DNA from: Mesostigma viride | Taxonomy: Eukaryota > Streptophyta > Mesostigmatophyceae > Mesostigmatales > Mesostigmataceae | Direction of reading: 5' to 3' | Assembly: GCA_009746045.1 (NCBI GenBank) | Contig: RPFO01000026.1 | Coordinates: forward strand, 1,699,109-1,728,776 | DNA length: 29,668 nucleotides | Notes under the pieces: generated by a model | The model's input: the letters and a program-made list of their open reading frames with translations, nothing else | What the model was told of the DNA's origin: nothing | Database searches by the model: none | Shown here: one piece after another, positions 20,899 through 29,668 of the stretch | Numbering within the stretch: the stretch's first letter is position 1 | Layout of the letters: the number at the start of each line of letters is the position of its first letter | Made by a program: the position numbers and the translations under genes

Positions 20899-21091
20899 GT
20901 GGGAGGCTTAACAACATGCCTCGTGGGAATGGAGGTGCTGGGTTTTCATTCCATAACGCGTGCAATACTGAAAGAAAGAGGCACGTGTAATGCAAGGCTT
21001 GGATAGGTTGAGTGATCCATGAGCTTACATGCAGGCAAAGATGACGCTGGAATGCATGCTAGCAAATGGTGGCAAGATGCTAACAACACAT

Positions 21092-21372
21092 GATTGAATT
21101 GAATTGAATTGAATTGTAACATAACTCCGTTGGGAGTATATGTAGCACATAGCCCAGAGAAGGGGCATATGGCCTATCATACATTCTAGGCTACTTCATG
21201 CAAGGGTGGGAATGTAAGCTACCCCTGCTCTAGGTGCACCAGGGCACCTGCACCCTCATGGTCTATCACGCTATGCCCGGGTAAGGGGGGAGCATGCCTG
21301 TGAGGGAGGAAGATCATCATGGCTATACAAGAGCTAGGACATGGCTTCTCGACAGAGAGCATCTCTCTGCAT
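21092..21372 (-). mobile_element. LINE 3' end fragment or short non-autonomous element
   Basis: On the minus strand it ends with ATGTGCTACAT, the hairpin CTCC-CAAC-GGAG, GTTACAATT and a tail of AATTC repeats (21092-21118). The same motifs end LINE copy 2 next door, but the tail there is AATTT. The 230 bp upstream do not match the 3' region of copy 2. It could be a related LINE cut short or an element borrowing the LINE 3' end; no clear tRNA-type promoter boxes were seen. Confidence 0.7.
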
Positions 21373-21520
21373 GGCATTAAAAAAAATTAAATTAAATTAT
21401 AACATGTCTCCGTTGGGAGATCATGTAGCACATATTCCAGGTTGGATGGGTGGTGTGGAGGAAGCCGCGTAATCGAACTAACCTAACTCTAAGCTATATC
21501 TAGTCTAAAGCCTATCTACG

Positions 21521-23218
21521 CTACTCATCAAAACGGCTCCTCCGTTTGGGGGGAGGCGGCTTGCCCACAGGGGCTGGCGTGTGCGCCTTGACAATCTTCT
21601 TCCACCGCGTCTTGTCCTGCATGGCAGTCCAAAGACGGGAGAGAGAGTGGATGCGGTACTCAAACTGGGCTGGGACCACTAGGTCGTCCAGCAACATCTG
21701 GGTATAGGTCATGGCATGTTTCCCTACCTTTTTAGGAATGTTCTTGGGGCCAGGCCAGGTCAAAATGTGCCGCCCCGGTTGGCCGAGCCGCTGGGGACCG
21801 GCCAGACCAAGGGCGGTGTCGACCTGGCTGGTGCGAGCAAGATGTCCTACAAATGCTATCCTACGCTGTCTAATCTCGTCCGAAATACGCGGCATACCGT
21901 GATACAAAGACTCTAAGGACCTACGCTGAGAAAACCCGACATTCAGGACCTGTCGGAGCATCCGGGTTACCGTGCCGTCTAGCTTGGCTGCCAGTGTTGC
22001 CGTGAGTGTCCACGCCTCGGCGCCATACGTGAGCACCGTGAGGACGAGGACCTTGAAGAGCATGCGCTTGCGGTGCTCGTCCAGGCCCTTGGAGCGCCAG
22101 TAGGTGTTGAGCGAACGGAGCTTGGCCCAGGAAAGGCCGATGCGGGTGTCCACATCGTCGGCAGTGTCCGGAAGCCAACTCCCCAACAGCTTGAAGCGGT
22201 CGCGGAGTGGGACCTCCGTCCCGTCTAGCAGGCGCGGCAGCGGTGGGCGACTGGAGGCCCCAATCACCATCGCCTCAGTTTTGACACTAATCTCCAACCC
22301 CACCGCCCTCGCCTCCAGGCCCAGACAGTCCAGCCAGGTCTGAATGTGCTCGGGGCGCGCGATGAGGGTGGTGTCGTCCGCATAAATCAGGTCAGCCAGG
22401 CGGTAACCCGTGCTAACCCCGCCGTGCCCACGCTCGTTAAGGATGTCCAAGCCTGGCTCGAACCCCTTAAGAGCAGTAAAGCGCGCACGTGCCTGGCGCA
22501 TGACGTGGTCCACGACAATAATGAACAGGTATGGAGACAGGACACAACCTTGCCACACCCCGTGGTGAAGGGGGAATGGTGGGGTGGTGCCTTCCGCAGT
22601 CCGCACTACTGCCTGTGAGCCCTCATACAGTCGGCGAATGGCAGCAATAAACGCTGGTGGCACGCGGTCCAGAGCTAGGATGGCCCAAAGAGCCTCCCAG
22701 AGGACCGTGTCAAAGGCCTTGATATAGTCAACAAAAATGAGGACCAGCGGCAAACTGTCAGGGGGAAGGCGACGCACCTCCTCCATCAACCGGCGCGCGA
22801 CAAACACAGCCATGACAGTGTTACGACCACTACGGAAACCCATCTGAGACTCACCCAGGTGTGGGTCCAGCGCGGCGCGGAGCCTGTGCAGCATCATGCG
22901 CATGAAGACCTTCAGCGCGGCGCTCTGGAGGCAGACACCCCGGTAGTTACCGGGGTCAGCAGCAGAGCCCTTCTTGTACAGCATGACGCGGATGGCCGTC
23001 TGCCACTCAGCAGGCGGAGGCTCGTCAGAGAGCAGGACACGGTTGCAGAACGCCAGCAGAAGATCCCTAACCGCCAGATCAGGGGTCTTCAGCAGCTCAG
23101 CAGAAAGGTGGTCGGCACCGACCGCCGCATCGTACCGCAGGCGAGCAAGGGCGCCGTCCAATTCCTCCAAAGTGAAGGGGTGGACGACGTCGTTGGTGGC
23201 AAGGCAGCCCTCCTTCAA
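21521..23218 (-). CDS. LINE reverse transcriptase, 565-codon open frame
   Basis: RNA-directed DNA polymerase of a non-LTR element, used for target-primed insertion. Residues, counted from the 5' end of the open frame: RLRYDAAVGAD (27-36), PGNYRGVCLQSAALK (89-103), QMGFRSGRNTV (125-135), FVDYIKAFDTV with the first catalytic Asp at 164, QGCVLSPYLF (223-232), LIYADDTTLIA with YADD at 279-282, LTYGAEAWTLT, and a C-terminal RQRRIAFVGHLART. No stop occurs in this part, so the enzyme core looks intact. The 5' end is not a true start: the frame is entered from the linker frame at 23215-23963 across a nine-base C run near 23320. It ends ...SRFDE with TAG. Confidence 0.93.
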   Translation of the reverse strand: MKEGCLATNDVVHPFTLEELDGALARLRYDAAVGADHLSAELLKTPDLAVRDLLLAFCNRVLLSDEPPPAEWQTAIRVMLYKKGSAADPGNYRGVCLQSAALKVFMRMMLHRLRAALDPHLGESQMGFRSGRNTVMAVFVARRLMEEVRRLPPDSLPLVLIFVDYIKAFDTVLWEALWAILALDRVPPAFIAAIRRLYEGSQAVVRTAEGTTPPFPLHHGVWQGCVLSPYLFIIVVDHVMRQARARFTALKGFEPGLDILNERGHGGVSTGYRLADLIYADDTTLIARPEHIQTWLDCLGLEARAVGLEISVKTEAMVIGASSRPPLPRLLDGTEVPLRDRFKLLGSWLPDTADDVDTRIGLSWAKLRSLNTYWRSKGLDEHRKRMLFKVLVLTVLTYGAEAWTLTATLAAKLDGTVTRMLRQVLNVGFSQRRSLESLYHGMPRISDEIRQRRIAFVGHLARTSQVDTALGLAGPQRLGQPGRHILTWPGPKNIPKKVGKHAMTYTQMLLDDLVVPAQFEYRIHSLSRLWTAMQDKTRWKKIVKAHTPAPVGKPPPPKRRSRFDE

Positions 23219-23963
23219 GGCGGGGACTTGGTAGTCCGCGGCCGAGGAGGGGGGCGCTGGCGGCGGCGGGGGTCCGGCGACCCCGAGGCGGGCGGCCGTC
23301 TCGGGGTGAAGCGGCGGGGGGGGGCGCGAGCCCCACCGGTCAAGGAAACATTGTGGGCCAACCAGCGGTCAAGGCTTACCGGCGCCGTGCCGTCCCCCGT
23401 GTGCTCCACCGGGGTGCGCTGCCGCCGGCCGCCGAGCCGGTCGAGGTGGTACCACATGTCCTTGCCCTGGTTGCGAGCCTGGCAGGCCTTGGCATCCGCG
23501 ATGCACTGGGCCGCCTCCGCGTCCTGAGCGTGCTCGTAGGCCTCCACAAGGGCGGCCTTGAGCAATGGTTTCTGCAGCGGGTCCCGGTTACGCTTGAGGC
23601 GGTGCCGGGCGGCCAAGACCTTGGGGTCCTGGCGGTAGAGCGGGCCGGGGCGGCGGCGGGGCATGACCGGCAGGTGCCGGGCCGCCAGCAACGGGGCACG
23701 GGCCGCAAAGCCCGCAAAAATGGCTGCGTTGGGGGCACCATTGTCCAGCTCGTCGACGTCCGCCCGGGCGTCCAGTGCCGACAGGTACTTCCGTCGGCAC
23801 CAGTTCCGCTCGTGCTCGGCGTCCGTCCAGTCCTCAGGATCTCCCTTGACCGGACGTAGAGCAGACCAGTCAGGGCGGACCACTGGGGCGCGGCGCGCGG
23901 GGACGTGGAACCGGAGCCGAAGGGTCGCGCGCACCAACCGGTGGTCAGAGCCGCGGTGCCCAT
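23215..23963 (-). CDS. LINE endonuclease end and linker, upstream frame
   Basis: Minus-strand frame that opens with YGHRGSDHRLV, the SDH motif that ends the apurinic-type endonuclease of LINEs, followed by a Trp/Arg-rich linker (RPDWSALRPVKGD, RNWCRRKYLSALD, AARHRLKRNRDPLQKP, QGKDMWYHLDRLGG). At GGARAPP it shifts frame: copy 2 has nine C where copy 1 has thirteen, and copy 1 reads through into the reverse transcriptase. The remainder to the stop is out of frame. The endonuclease body is missing because of the 5' truncation. Confidence 0.85.
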
Positions 23964-23966
23964 AAG

Positions 23967-24135
23967 TACTGACGTGCTGCCTGAATTTTCGCGTCAGACG
24001 ACTGACGTGCAGACAAAATTTACGCGTCAGTCGACTGACGCAGAGCCAAAATTTACGCGTCAGCTGTCTGACGCGCGGACGAAAAAGTCTGACGCGTCAG
24101 ACACTGACGCGTCAGCGGCTGACGCACGCGTCCCG
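23967..24135. repeat. Array of CGTCAG/CTGACG palindromes next to LINE copy 2
   Basis: Units of about 34-36 bp, each AAAATTTACGCGTCAG plus CTGACGC. GCGTCAGTCGACTGACGC (24024-24041), TCTGACGCGTCAGA (24088-24101) and CTGACGCGTCAG (24104-24115) are perfect palindromes; 23991-24008 and 24057-24074 are near-perfect. The array starts where the LINE is cut. Confidence 0.88.
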
Positions 24136-24564
24136 TTACTAAAAACACTGCGTGGATCCATAGCTCACCTCCCAAATACGGAAAATCACACCTGACATAA
24201 CGACTTACATAAAACGTCGGACTTCACACAAAATACTACGGCAAGTTTAACATAAAGCACCCAACAAGTATGCCGAATTCGATCCTAATTGCTAAGGTGA
24301 CAAGTAGACGCCCCCCGCTACCAGCGGATGAAATGTTGTAACCCAGATGTAGGAAAAAGTTCTCGAATGTGGCAAACAGTGCCAGATTTCTGACAAGTGT
24401 GTCTATACAAAAAAACGCAGGAGGCGCCACAGACGAACCGATAAGTCAGGCCGTAACCCATGTATCAGCGAATCAAACACACGCCTCCATCCAGAGGTAG
24501 TTCCCAATGAAACATTCATCATGGACGCATTTGCACGTAGCATGTTGAGATCTGACCCCCCCTC
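24136..24564 (-). other. 3' flank of the secreted beta-propeller gene
   Basis: No gene seen. On the minus strand a TGTAA at 24209-24205, about 355 bp after the stop at 24565, is a possible poly(A) signal. Confidence 0.45.
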
Positions 24565-27500
24565 TTAAGGAGCAGCCACGCAAGTATCAGTGGCTTCATC
24601 GCACACTTGGCCAAATGCGCAAAGCAGCAGATCCGGCTCGCTGATGCACTTTCCATCGCGGCACTTGTCAAGCGTGCAGAACTGGCCATCGTTGCACTGG
24701 CTGTTCACATTGCACGCCGCTGCAGCTGCACGGGCCAAGAGATAATAAATTAGCAGAGCAGATTGATTAATTAATTAATAGACACGTGACTGCGTCACGT
24801 GAGCATAAGTCCTCAGTGGGAGGGGAACATGGGATGGAATGGATGGTGTAAGCTATCTAGGTCCTAGTTACAGGGGTGTGGGCACCGCGGCCCGAATCGC
24901 TATGAATGCCATACGCGTTTACACGCGCGGAGCCCCCACAGACTTGGGGGTGGTCTCCTTCATCACTACTTGCCATCTATCCTTGCGCACCATCTGCCTC
25001 CAGATTACAGACAAACCAGGAGGCTGCCCGGGTGTGAGCCCGTCACGTCTAGCGTAGCACATGTCCATGCCGAGTCTATCACGAAAAGTCCACGGGTGGC
25101 GGCCCTGCTGCGCGCGGCCTGGGGCACGCCAGGTGAGGACATATCGCCCAAGCTGGGCGGGCTTGGTGCCAGCTAGTCTATCTGATGTGTCTACCTGATC
25201 TGTGCGGGCCAGTTGCCCAGCTAGGCCCAGGCGCCTATGCCTAATAATGTGGGAAACATAGGGCAAATCAGCGTACAAATCCTCATTACTAATGTGCAAA
25301 CCAAAGGGGATGTTAAGGGCCTTGCGCAGATGCAAGTTTGACAAAAGAAGGATTAGACACAACAAGTCAAACAGCGGAACAGTTACGTTCAGTAATTAAC
25401 AACCGGAACAGAACGTAGATGCTTTGCTATCTATGAAGCATAATAGTATATAAAAAATTCTTACATACCGGCAACAACCATGACTCTGTTAAGTTGGCAA
25501 ACGATGTTCAAGATCACTAAGCTCCCAAGAAGACCAGCATTTGATTGAATACAATAAGTGGAGCCCTGCCACAAATGGAGCAGTTAATAGTGGCCTTAAG
25601 GTTTCTCAATCCGCACGCGGAAGCAAGAAGCCCCCAGGGTGGGAGGGAGGGAAAAGAAACAATCGCGGGTCACTGCCAGCCTAGCTGGGTTAAGGCATGG
25701 TCCGCCGACACACAAGCCGACATGATCCTAAATTAAGTGACACCGGCATGCCTCACACGCCGGCCTGAACAGTGCTGAAAACGCCACTACAGATAACGTG
25801 GCCACGCACCCCAGGCTAGCTTGCGTTAACCGTACATGCAGGTAGTCGTACAAGGTTCTCAAGACTGACAAACATAAAACTCGCCCATCGACGCCTTGGG
25901 CCGGTCCGAGTCCACTATACAATTATAATTAATCGCGACTAACTAAAAAAAACAAATGAGTCAAAGATTCGTAAAGCAACCAGCCGACCCTAAAGGTCCC
26001 CAGCTAATCTCAGCCGGTGCAACCAAATATGAATATTTGCAAGCAAGTCGTGTAAAACCTACAACTAATTTTCTCGGACCACTAATCAATAGCCACTGAC
26101 CCTAATAAACGACCGGGCCATCCAAGGAAAATTCAGGCCAGAATGAAACCCTTTGTACAGATCGAATTAGTTTGCCCATGTCGCAGACAGCCTTCCACAT
26201 GCAGGCCAAGGCACAGCGGCCCTATCTTTCCCGCATGCGTTAATTAAACTATAAATTGAATGCAACTATAAAACAATGCAAAACTCACCTCGGCAGGTAG
26301 GGTAGCGCACCGCGCCGATGTACGTGGCGGAGCGGGAGGTCCTTGTCTCCCAGGGACCCACCATGTAAACCGTGCAGCCGTCCATGGCGTCCAAAGCGAT
26401 GGTGCTGCGGCCGCCAAAAGTGGTGTTGGTGGATGGGGCCGTGCCGGCAATTAGCAGCGCCTCTGGGCCAGACATGGCGCCCGCAGTGGAGAACGACAAC
26501 CTGCCGGTATAGTAGTAGCTTGCGTTGACGTTGTTGGCGGCATCCAGGCCCGCGTAGCCCAATACGACGTTGTTGGACCGATCCATCGTGATGGCTGGCA
26601 GCCAGGAGTGCCGAGTTCCAGGGTTGACGAGGCCATCCTGTTGGCGCGTCCAGGCTCCCAGCACACCCGCCGTCACAGACCGGCGCAGCTCCACCCAAAA
26701 GATCGAGCCCTGCGGGCCAGAACGGAGACAAGGATGACGGGGTCAGGGTCATGGAGAGGGTTAGCAGAATGGTCAAGGTAGGGTATGGCCCAGAAGCCGA
26801 TGGTTATGTGTTGTGTGGTTGGGAACATAATAATTTCGAGGAAAATCGAAAGGAACGCACTTTGGGACAGACAAAATTGAGAATTAAAACAAAGAAACAT
26901 AGACAGTCTGCGGCACAAAAACACTCTTGTAACACACTCTTTAATGCAGGATCAATGATAAAGCAGCCCTGTACTGTACATAACACAGCTACACACGTAA
27001 TCAATTATCTGGCAGTACTGTTTCAGTGTAGACAACAGCACTACATAGATAACCAAGTGACGCATATATATGACTGTACACACACCTTGTCCGTTCCTCC
27101 ATTTACGGTCCAGCTGGCCAGCAGGGAGTCGTAGGTGGCAAACGCGCGGAAGGATGCCTTGACCAGCATGTTCCGGTGGTACGTGTTCAGCAGGACCGTC
27201 GAGGCGGGCTGCGCGAAGCAGTTGATGTCATTCACTGAGCCGCAGAAGCGAAGGTCGAACTCGGAAACCCTCACGTTGGCAACGCGAATCAAGTCACCGA
27301 CCGCAATGTTCTCAAAGCTGGGGCAGAGCTGCCACACCTCAACAAAGTCGCCGCCCGCATCAGGGGTACCAGCGGAGATCTCATCATCCACCGCACGCAG
27401 AAAGAAGCCGCAAGTGATGTTCGCCCTGGCGGGCAATCCACTTAGGGTGGCCGGCATGAGTCCCTGGAGGCCATAGCCGGCCAGGGTCGTTGGCAGGAAG

Positions 27501-28111
27501 CGGACAAGTGCGCGGGTGGCACGGTCAAGGGCATAGACCGCGGGCGGGCTCTCAAACGTCCCAATGTAGTACCCGTCGGGCATGATGGAGAAAGCGAAGT
27601 TGCCAGGGTCCACAGGTAGGGTAATCGCAAAGCCTCGGTACTGCAGGCCGTAGGGGATGCTGGAGAGCGACAGCAGCAGGCAGAGGAAGTGGCTGCCGCT
27701 GGTGGCGTTGCGTGCCGTCTCCATAATCAGCCAGCGGTCCGTAGTCTGGTCATACGCGGTGTTGGGCGAGTTGACGAAGGGTCCGACGCGGCAGATGGTG
27801 TTGGAGCGGTGGAACTGGGTCAGGAACGACTGCTTGATCTGCAGCCAGGGCTCCTTGGTGTACACGCGGTAGATGGCGCGGCCGAAGGAGGACTTGACAA
27901 CGGTGATGGCGTTGGATGGGCCCATGGCCAGCATCGGTGCCGCAGGGGCGCCGGTAAAGCCACGCTCGCTGTAGGTGAGAGTTGGGGGATCCAGCCTTCC
28001 GCCGGCTGCATGCCCATGGGGTGGGGTTGGCAGCAATCGAAGCACCAGCAGAGCAAACCAAATGGACACACGTCTTATCCCATTGAGTTTGGAGTGAGCA
28101 TGCCCAGCCAT
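24565..28111 (-). CDS. Secreted beta-propeller (sialidase-like fold) protein with Cys-rich tail, three exons
   Basis: Predicted extracellular protein of unknown substrate. Exons 28111-27086, 26709-26289 and 24725-24565; phases 0 and 1 agree, giving 535 aa. Residues 1-36 carry a basic start and the hydrophobic stretch VSIWFALLVLRLLP, a likely signal peptide. The body has the marks of a secreted propeller family I know from bacteria and plants: AYDQTTDRWLIMETA, MPDGYYIGT, ALDRATRAL, an Asp-Asp-Glu in AVDDEIS, MDRSNNVVLGYAGLD, YYYTGRLSF, and a C-terminal DGCTVYM...YIGAVRYPTC. The last 53 residues are Cys-rich (CNDGQFCTLDKCRDGKC). N-glycosylation sequons such as NITC and NATS are present. The acceptor of exon 3 is ambiguous: two in-phase CAG lie 6 bp apart. 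No catalytic residues can be assigned. Intron 2 (1.56 kb) contains a LINE fragment. Confidence 0.82.
24762..25345 (-). mobile_element. LINE copy 3: diverged C-terminal fragment in intron 2 of the secreted-protein gene
   Basis: The minus strand encodes LHLRKALNIPFGLHISNEDL, RHRRLGLAGQLARTDQVDTS and DRWQVVMKETTPKSVGAP, matching the end of the copy 2 polyprotein (RQVLNVGF, RQRRIAFVGHLARTSQVDTA, RWKKIVKAHTPAPVGKP) at well under half identity. It is a separate, older lineage, truncated upstream. Its 3' end seems to be the GATTGATTAATTAATTAAT tract at 24762-24780. Confidence 0.8.
24783..24801. repeat. Palindrome CACGTGAC-TGC-GTCACGTG
   Basis: Perfect 8-bp arms around three bases, with a CACGTG E-box/G-box core in each arm. 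It sits just beyond the tail of LINE copy 3, inside the intron. Confidence 0.85.
25346..26288 (-). other. Remainder of intron 2 of the secreted-protein gene
   Basis: About 940 bp with no repeat array or recognisable exon. It ends at the donor GTGAGT (26288-26283). Confidence 0.55.
26710..27085 (-). other. Intron 1 of the secreted-protein gene
   Basis: A 376-bp intron with GTGTGT donor and CCCGCAG acceptor. No copies of its exon borders are seen, in contrast with the proteasome and TAN1 introns. Confidence 0.7.
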
Positions 28112-28660
28112 CTAAATCGGCGTGGCTGTGTGTGACCATCTGTTGCCTCCTGCTGTCATTCGCTACCACTGGCTAACACATACTATCATTATTTTTAGAG
28201 GACACGTGGGCGTACGGATCGATGGACCGTGCAGCCAATCAATGAAACAAGAAGAGCGGAAGCTTGAGCAAGAGCACGGCATGAAGGATCGGCCAGGGCG
28301 CCCAAGCAGTGCAGGGGTGACGGACGGCCATGGGCACGTATGGCGACAACCATACTCATGATGTCCTGTGCTGCGCATCTATGTACCTGTGTGAATGTCC
28401 CTGCATTGTACAAGCATGTGTGTATCTAGAACCGAGGACATCTCATAATCTCATCTCCCAGAGCAGTACAAAACTATTGATCCCTTGAACACACAGCCTG
28501 GTCATGAAACTGGATGAGGGGACTGAAGTGACCTTACGCTACATGCTACATGTGCCTGCGATATAGCATCACAAGCAGTTTACAACCACGACTCCAGGAG
28601 TGCCGGTCACAAGGAACGAGGTAAACTGACCATACCACGATCTACTCACATTCAATGCTG
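28112..28660 (-). promoter_or_regulatory. Upstream region of the secreted-protein gene
   Basis: About 550 bp between its start codon and the C/T satellite. It should contain the promoter and 5' leader. No TATA box or binding site stands out and I see no other gene. Confidence 0.4.
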
Positions 28661-29668
28661 CCCCTGGCACCCCCCCCTCTTCCCCCCCCCTTCCCCCCCT
28701 TCCCCCCTTCCCCCCCCTTCCCCCCCCCTTCCCCCCCCTTCCCCCCCCTTCCCCCCCCCTTCCCCCCTTCCCCCCCCCCCCCTTCCCCTTCCCCCCTTCC
28801 CCCCCTTCCCCCCCTTCCCCCCTCCCCCCCCTTCCCCCCCCTTCCCCCCTTCCCCCTTCCCCCCCTTCCCCCCTTCCCCTTCCCCCCCTTCCCCCCTTCC
28901 CCCCCCTTCCCCCCCCCTCCCCTCCCCCCTTCCCCCCCCTTCCCCCCCCCTTCCCCCCCCTCCCCCCCTTCCCCCCTTCCCCCCCTTCCCCCCCTCCCCC
29001 CCCTTCCCCCTTCCCCCCTTCCCCCCCCCTTCCCCCTTCCCCCCCCTTCCCCCCCCTTCCCCCCTTCCCCCCCTCCCCCCCCTTCCCCCCCTTCCCCCCC
29101 CTTCCCCCCCCCTTCCCCTTCCCCCCCCCTTCCCCCCCCCTTCCCCCCTTCCCCCCCCTTCCCCCCCCCCTTCCCCCCCTTCCCCCCCTTCCCCCCCCCT
29201 TCCCCCCTTCCCCCCCTTCCCCCCTTCCCCCCCTTCCCCCCCTTCCCCCTTCCCCCCCCTTCCCCCATTCCCCCCCTTCCCCCCCCTCTCCCTTCCCCCC
29301 CCTTCCCCCCCTTCCCCCCCCTTCCCCCCCTTCCCCCCCCTTCCCCCCTTTCCCCCCTTCCCCTTCCCCCCCCTTCCCCCCCCCCTTCCCCCCCTTCCCC
29401 CCCCTTCCCCCCTTCCCCCCCTTCCCCCCCCCCTTCCCCCCCCTTCCCCCCCCCTTCCCCCCCTTCCCCCCCCTTCCCCCCCCTTCCCCCCCCCTTCCCC
29501 CCCTTCCCCCCTTCCCCCCCTTCCCCCCCTTCCCCCCCTTCCCCCCCCTCCACCCTTCCCCCCTCCCCCGCCTTCCCCTTCCCCCCCTTCCCCCTTCCCC
29601 CCCTTCCCTTCCCCTCCCCCCTTCCCTCCCTCCCCCCCCCCTTCCCCCCTTCCCCCCTTCCCCCCCCT
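28661..29668. repeat. Kilobase polypyrimidine satellite (C5-9 TT)n, running off the right edge
   Basis: Runs of four to thirteen C separated by TT, with rare single T, one A near 29267 and a few CTCC breaks. Unit length varies, so it is not a fixed-period array. Read on the minus strand it is all purine and gives a false Gly/Glu/Lys-rich frame (28642-29553). Confidence 0.97.

Larger units (their letters stand above)
18528..21091. other. About 2.6 kb between LINE copies; no gene recognised
   Basis: AT-richer DNA with short palindromes (18553-18570, 20862-20898), a GGTACC cluster (20705-20850) and TTTAGGACCAA words at 19167 and 19361-19380. Short open frames occur; the only protein-like ones are on the minus strand at 20087-20520 (interrupted by stops) and about 19500-19640. 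Neither matches a family I know. Confidence 0.55.
21376..23966 (-). mobile_element. LINE copy 2: 5'-truncated, best-preserved non-LTR retrotransposon
   Basis: The element reads on the minus strand from about 23966, inside the endonuclease, to a tail of AATTT repeats at 21376-21397. It contains the last endonuclease motif, a linker, the whole reverse transcriptase and a C-terminal region, then about 120 bp of 3' UTR ending in a CTCC-CAAC-GGAG hairpin. The coding sequence is split only by a length change in a C-tract. The clade is not certain; gene order (endonuclease then RT) and motifs fit the apurinic-endonuclease LINEs. Truncation at the 5' end is normal for such elements. Confidence 0.93.

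Noticed and set aside
28642-29553. Gly/Glu/Lys-rich 303-codon frame
   Set aside because: Purine strand of the C/T satellite.

Overview
The window is nuclear DNA of a eukaryote, most likely a green alga. Genes are intron-rich with GT-AG junctions, GC-rich exons lie among low-complexity DNA, the proteins resemble plant orthologues, and TGTAA (the usual chlorophyte poly(A) signal) follows two stop codons at sensible distances. Species is not determined. Most long open frames here are artefacts of tandem repeats; the real genes are made of short exons that I assembled by hand from translation, splice sites and phase.

Layout. (1) Minus strand, 7842 down to 817: seven exons of the 20S proteasome beta-1 (caspase-like) subunit; the last exon or exons lie off the left edge. 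(2) 7843-8355: a 513-base divergent promoter interval. (3) Plus strand, 8356-16249: a complete seven-exon gene for the THUMP-domain tRNA acetylation adaptor TAN1/THUMPD1 (344 aa). (4) 16732-18527 plus strand and 21376-23966 minus strand: two copies of one non-LTR retrotransposon in inverted orientation, the first badly broken, the second with a 565-codon reverse transcriptase frame; a third, diverged piece is at 24762-25345. (5) Minus strand, 28111 down to 24565: a three-exon gene for a secreted beta-propeller protein with a Cys-rich tail; the third LINE piece sits in its second intron. (6) 28661 to the right edge: a kilobase of pure C/T satellite.

The most unusual pattern is in the two divergent housekeeping genes. 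Their introns are inflated by tandem copies of exon-intron boundaries: copies of exon ends with the donor lie downstream of the real exon, and copies of exon starts with the acceptor lie upstream. Eight of the fourteen exons show this clearly. In the proteasome gene three of the four copied donors have lost their GT in place, while in TAN1 every copied donor keeps it. The secreted-protein gene shows none of this. The same introns carry 5-, 12-, 14-, 18-, 28- and 36-bp arrays.

A second pattern is in the broken LINE copy: against the intact copy it carries five 4-bp insertions that can each be placed as a self-complementary tetramer (CCGG, CATG, CCGG, CTAG, CATG).

The proteasome subunit (protein turnover) and TAN1 (tRNA modification) are both housekeeping genes, which fits a shared divergent promoter; no functional link beyond that is visible.
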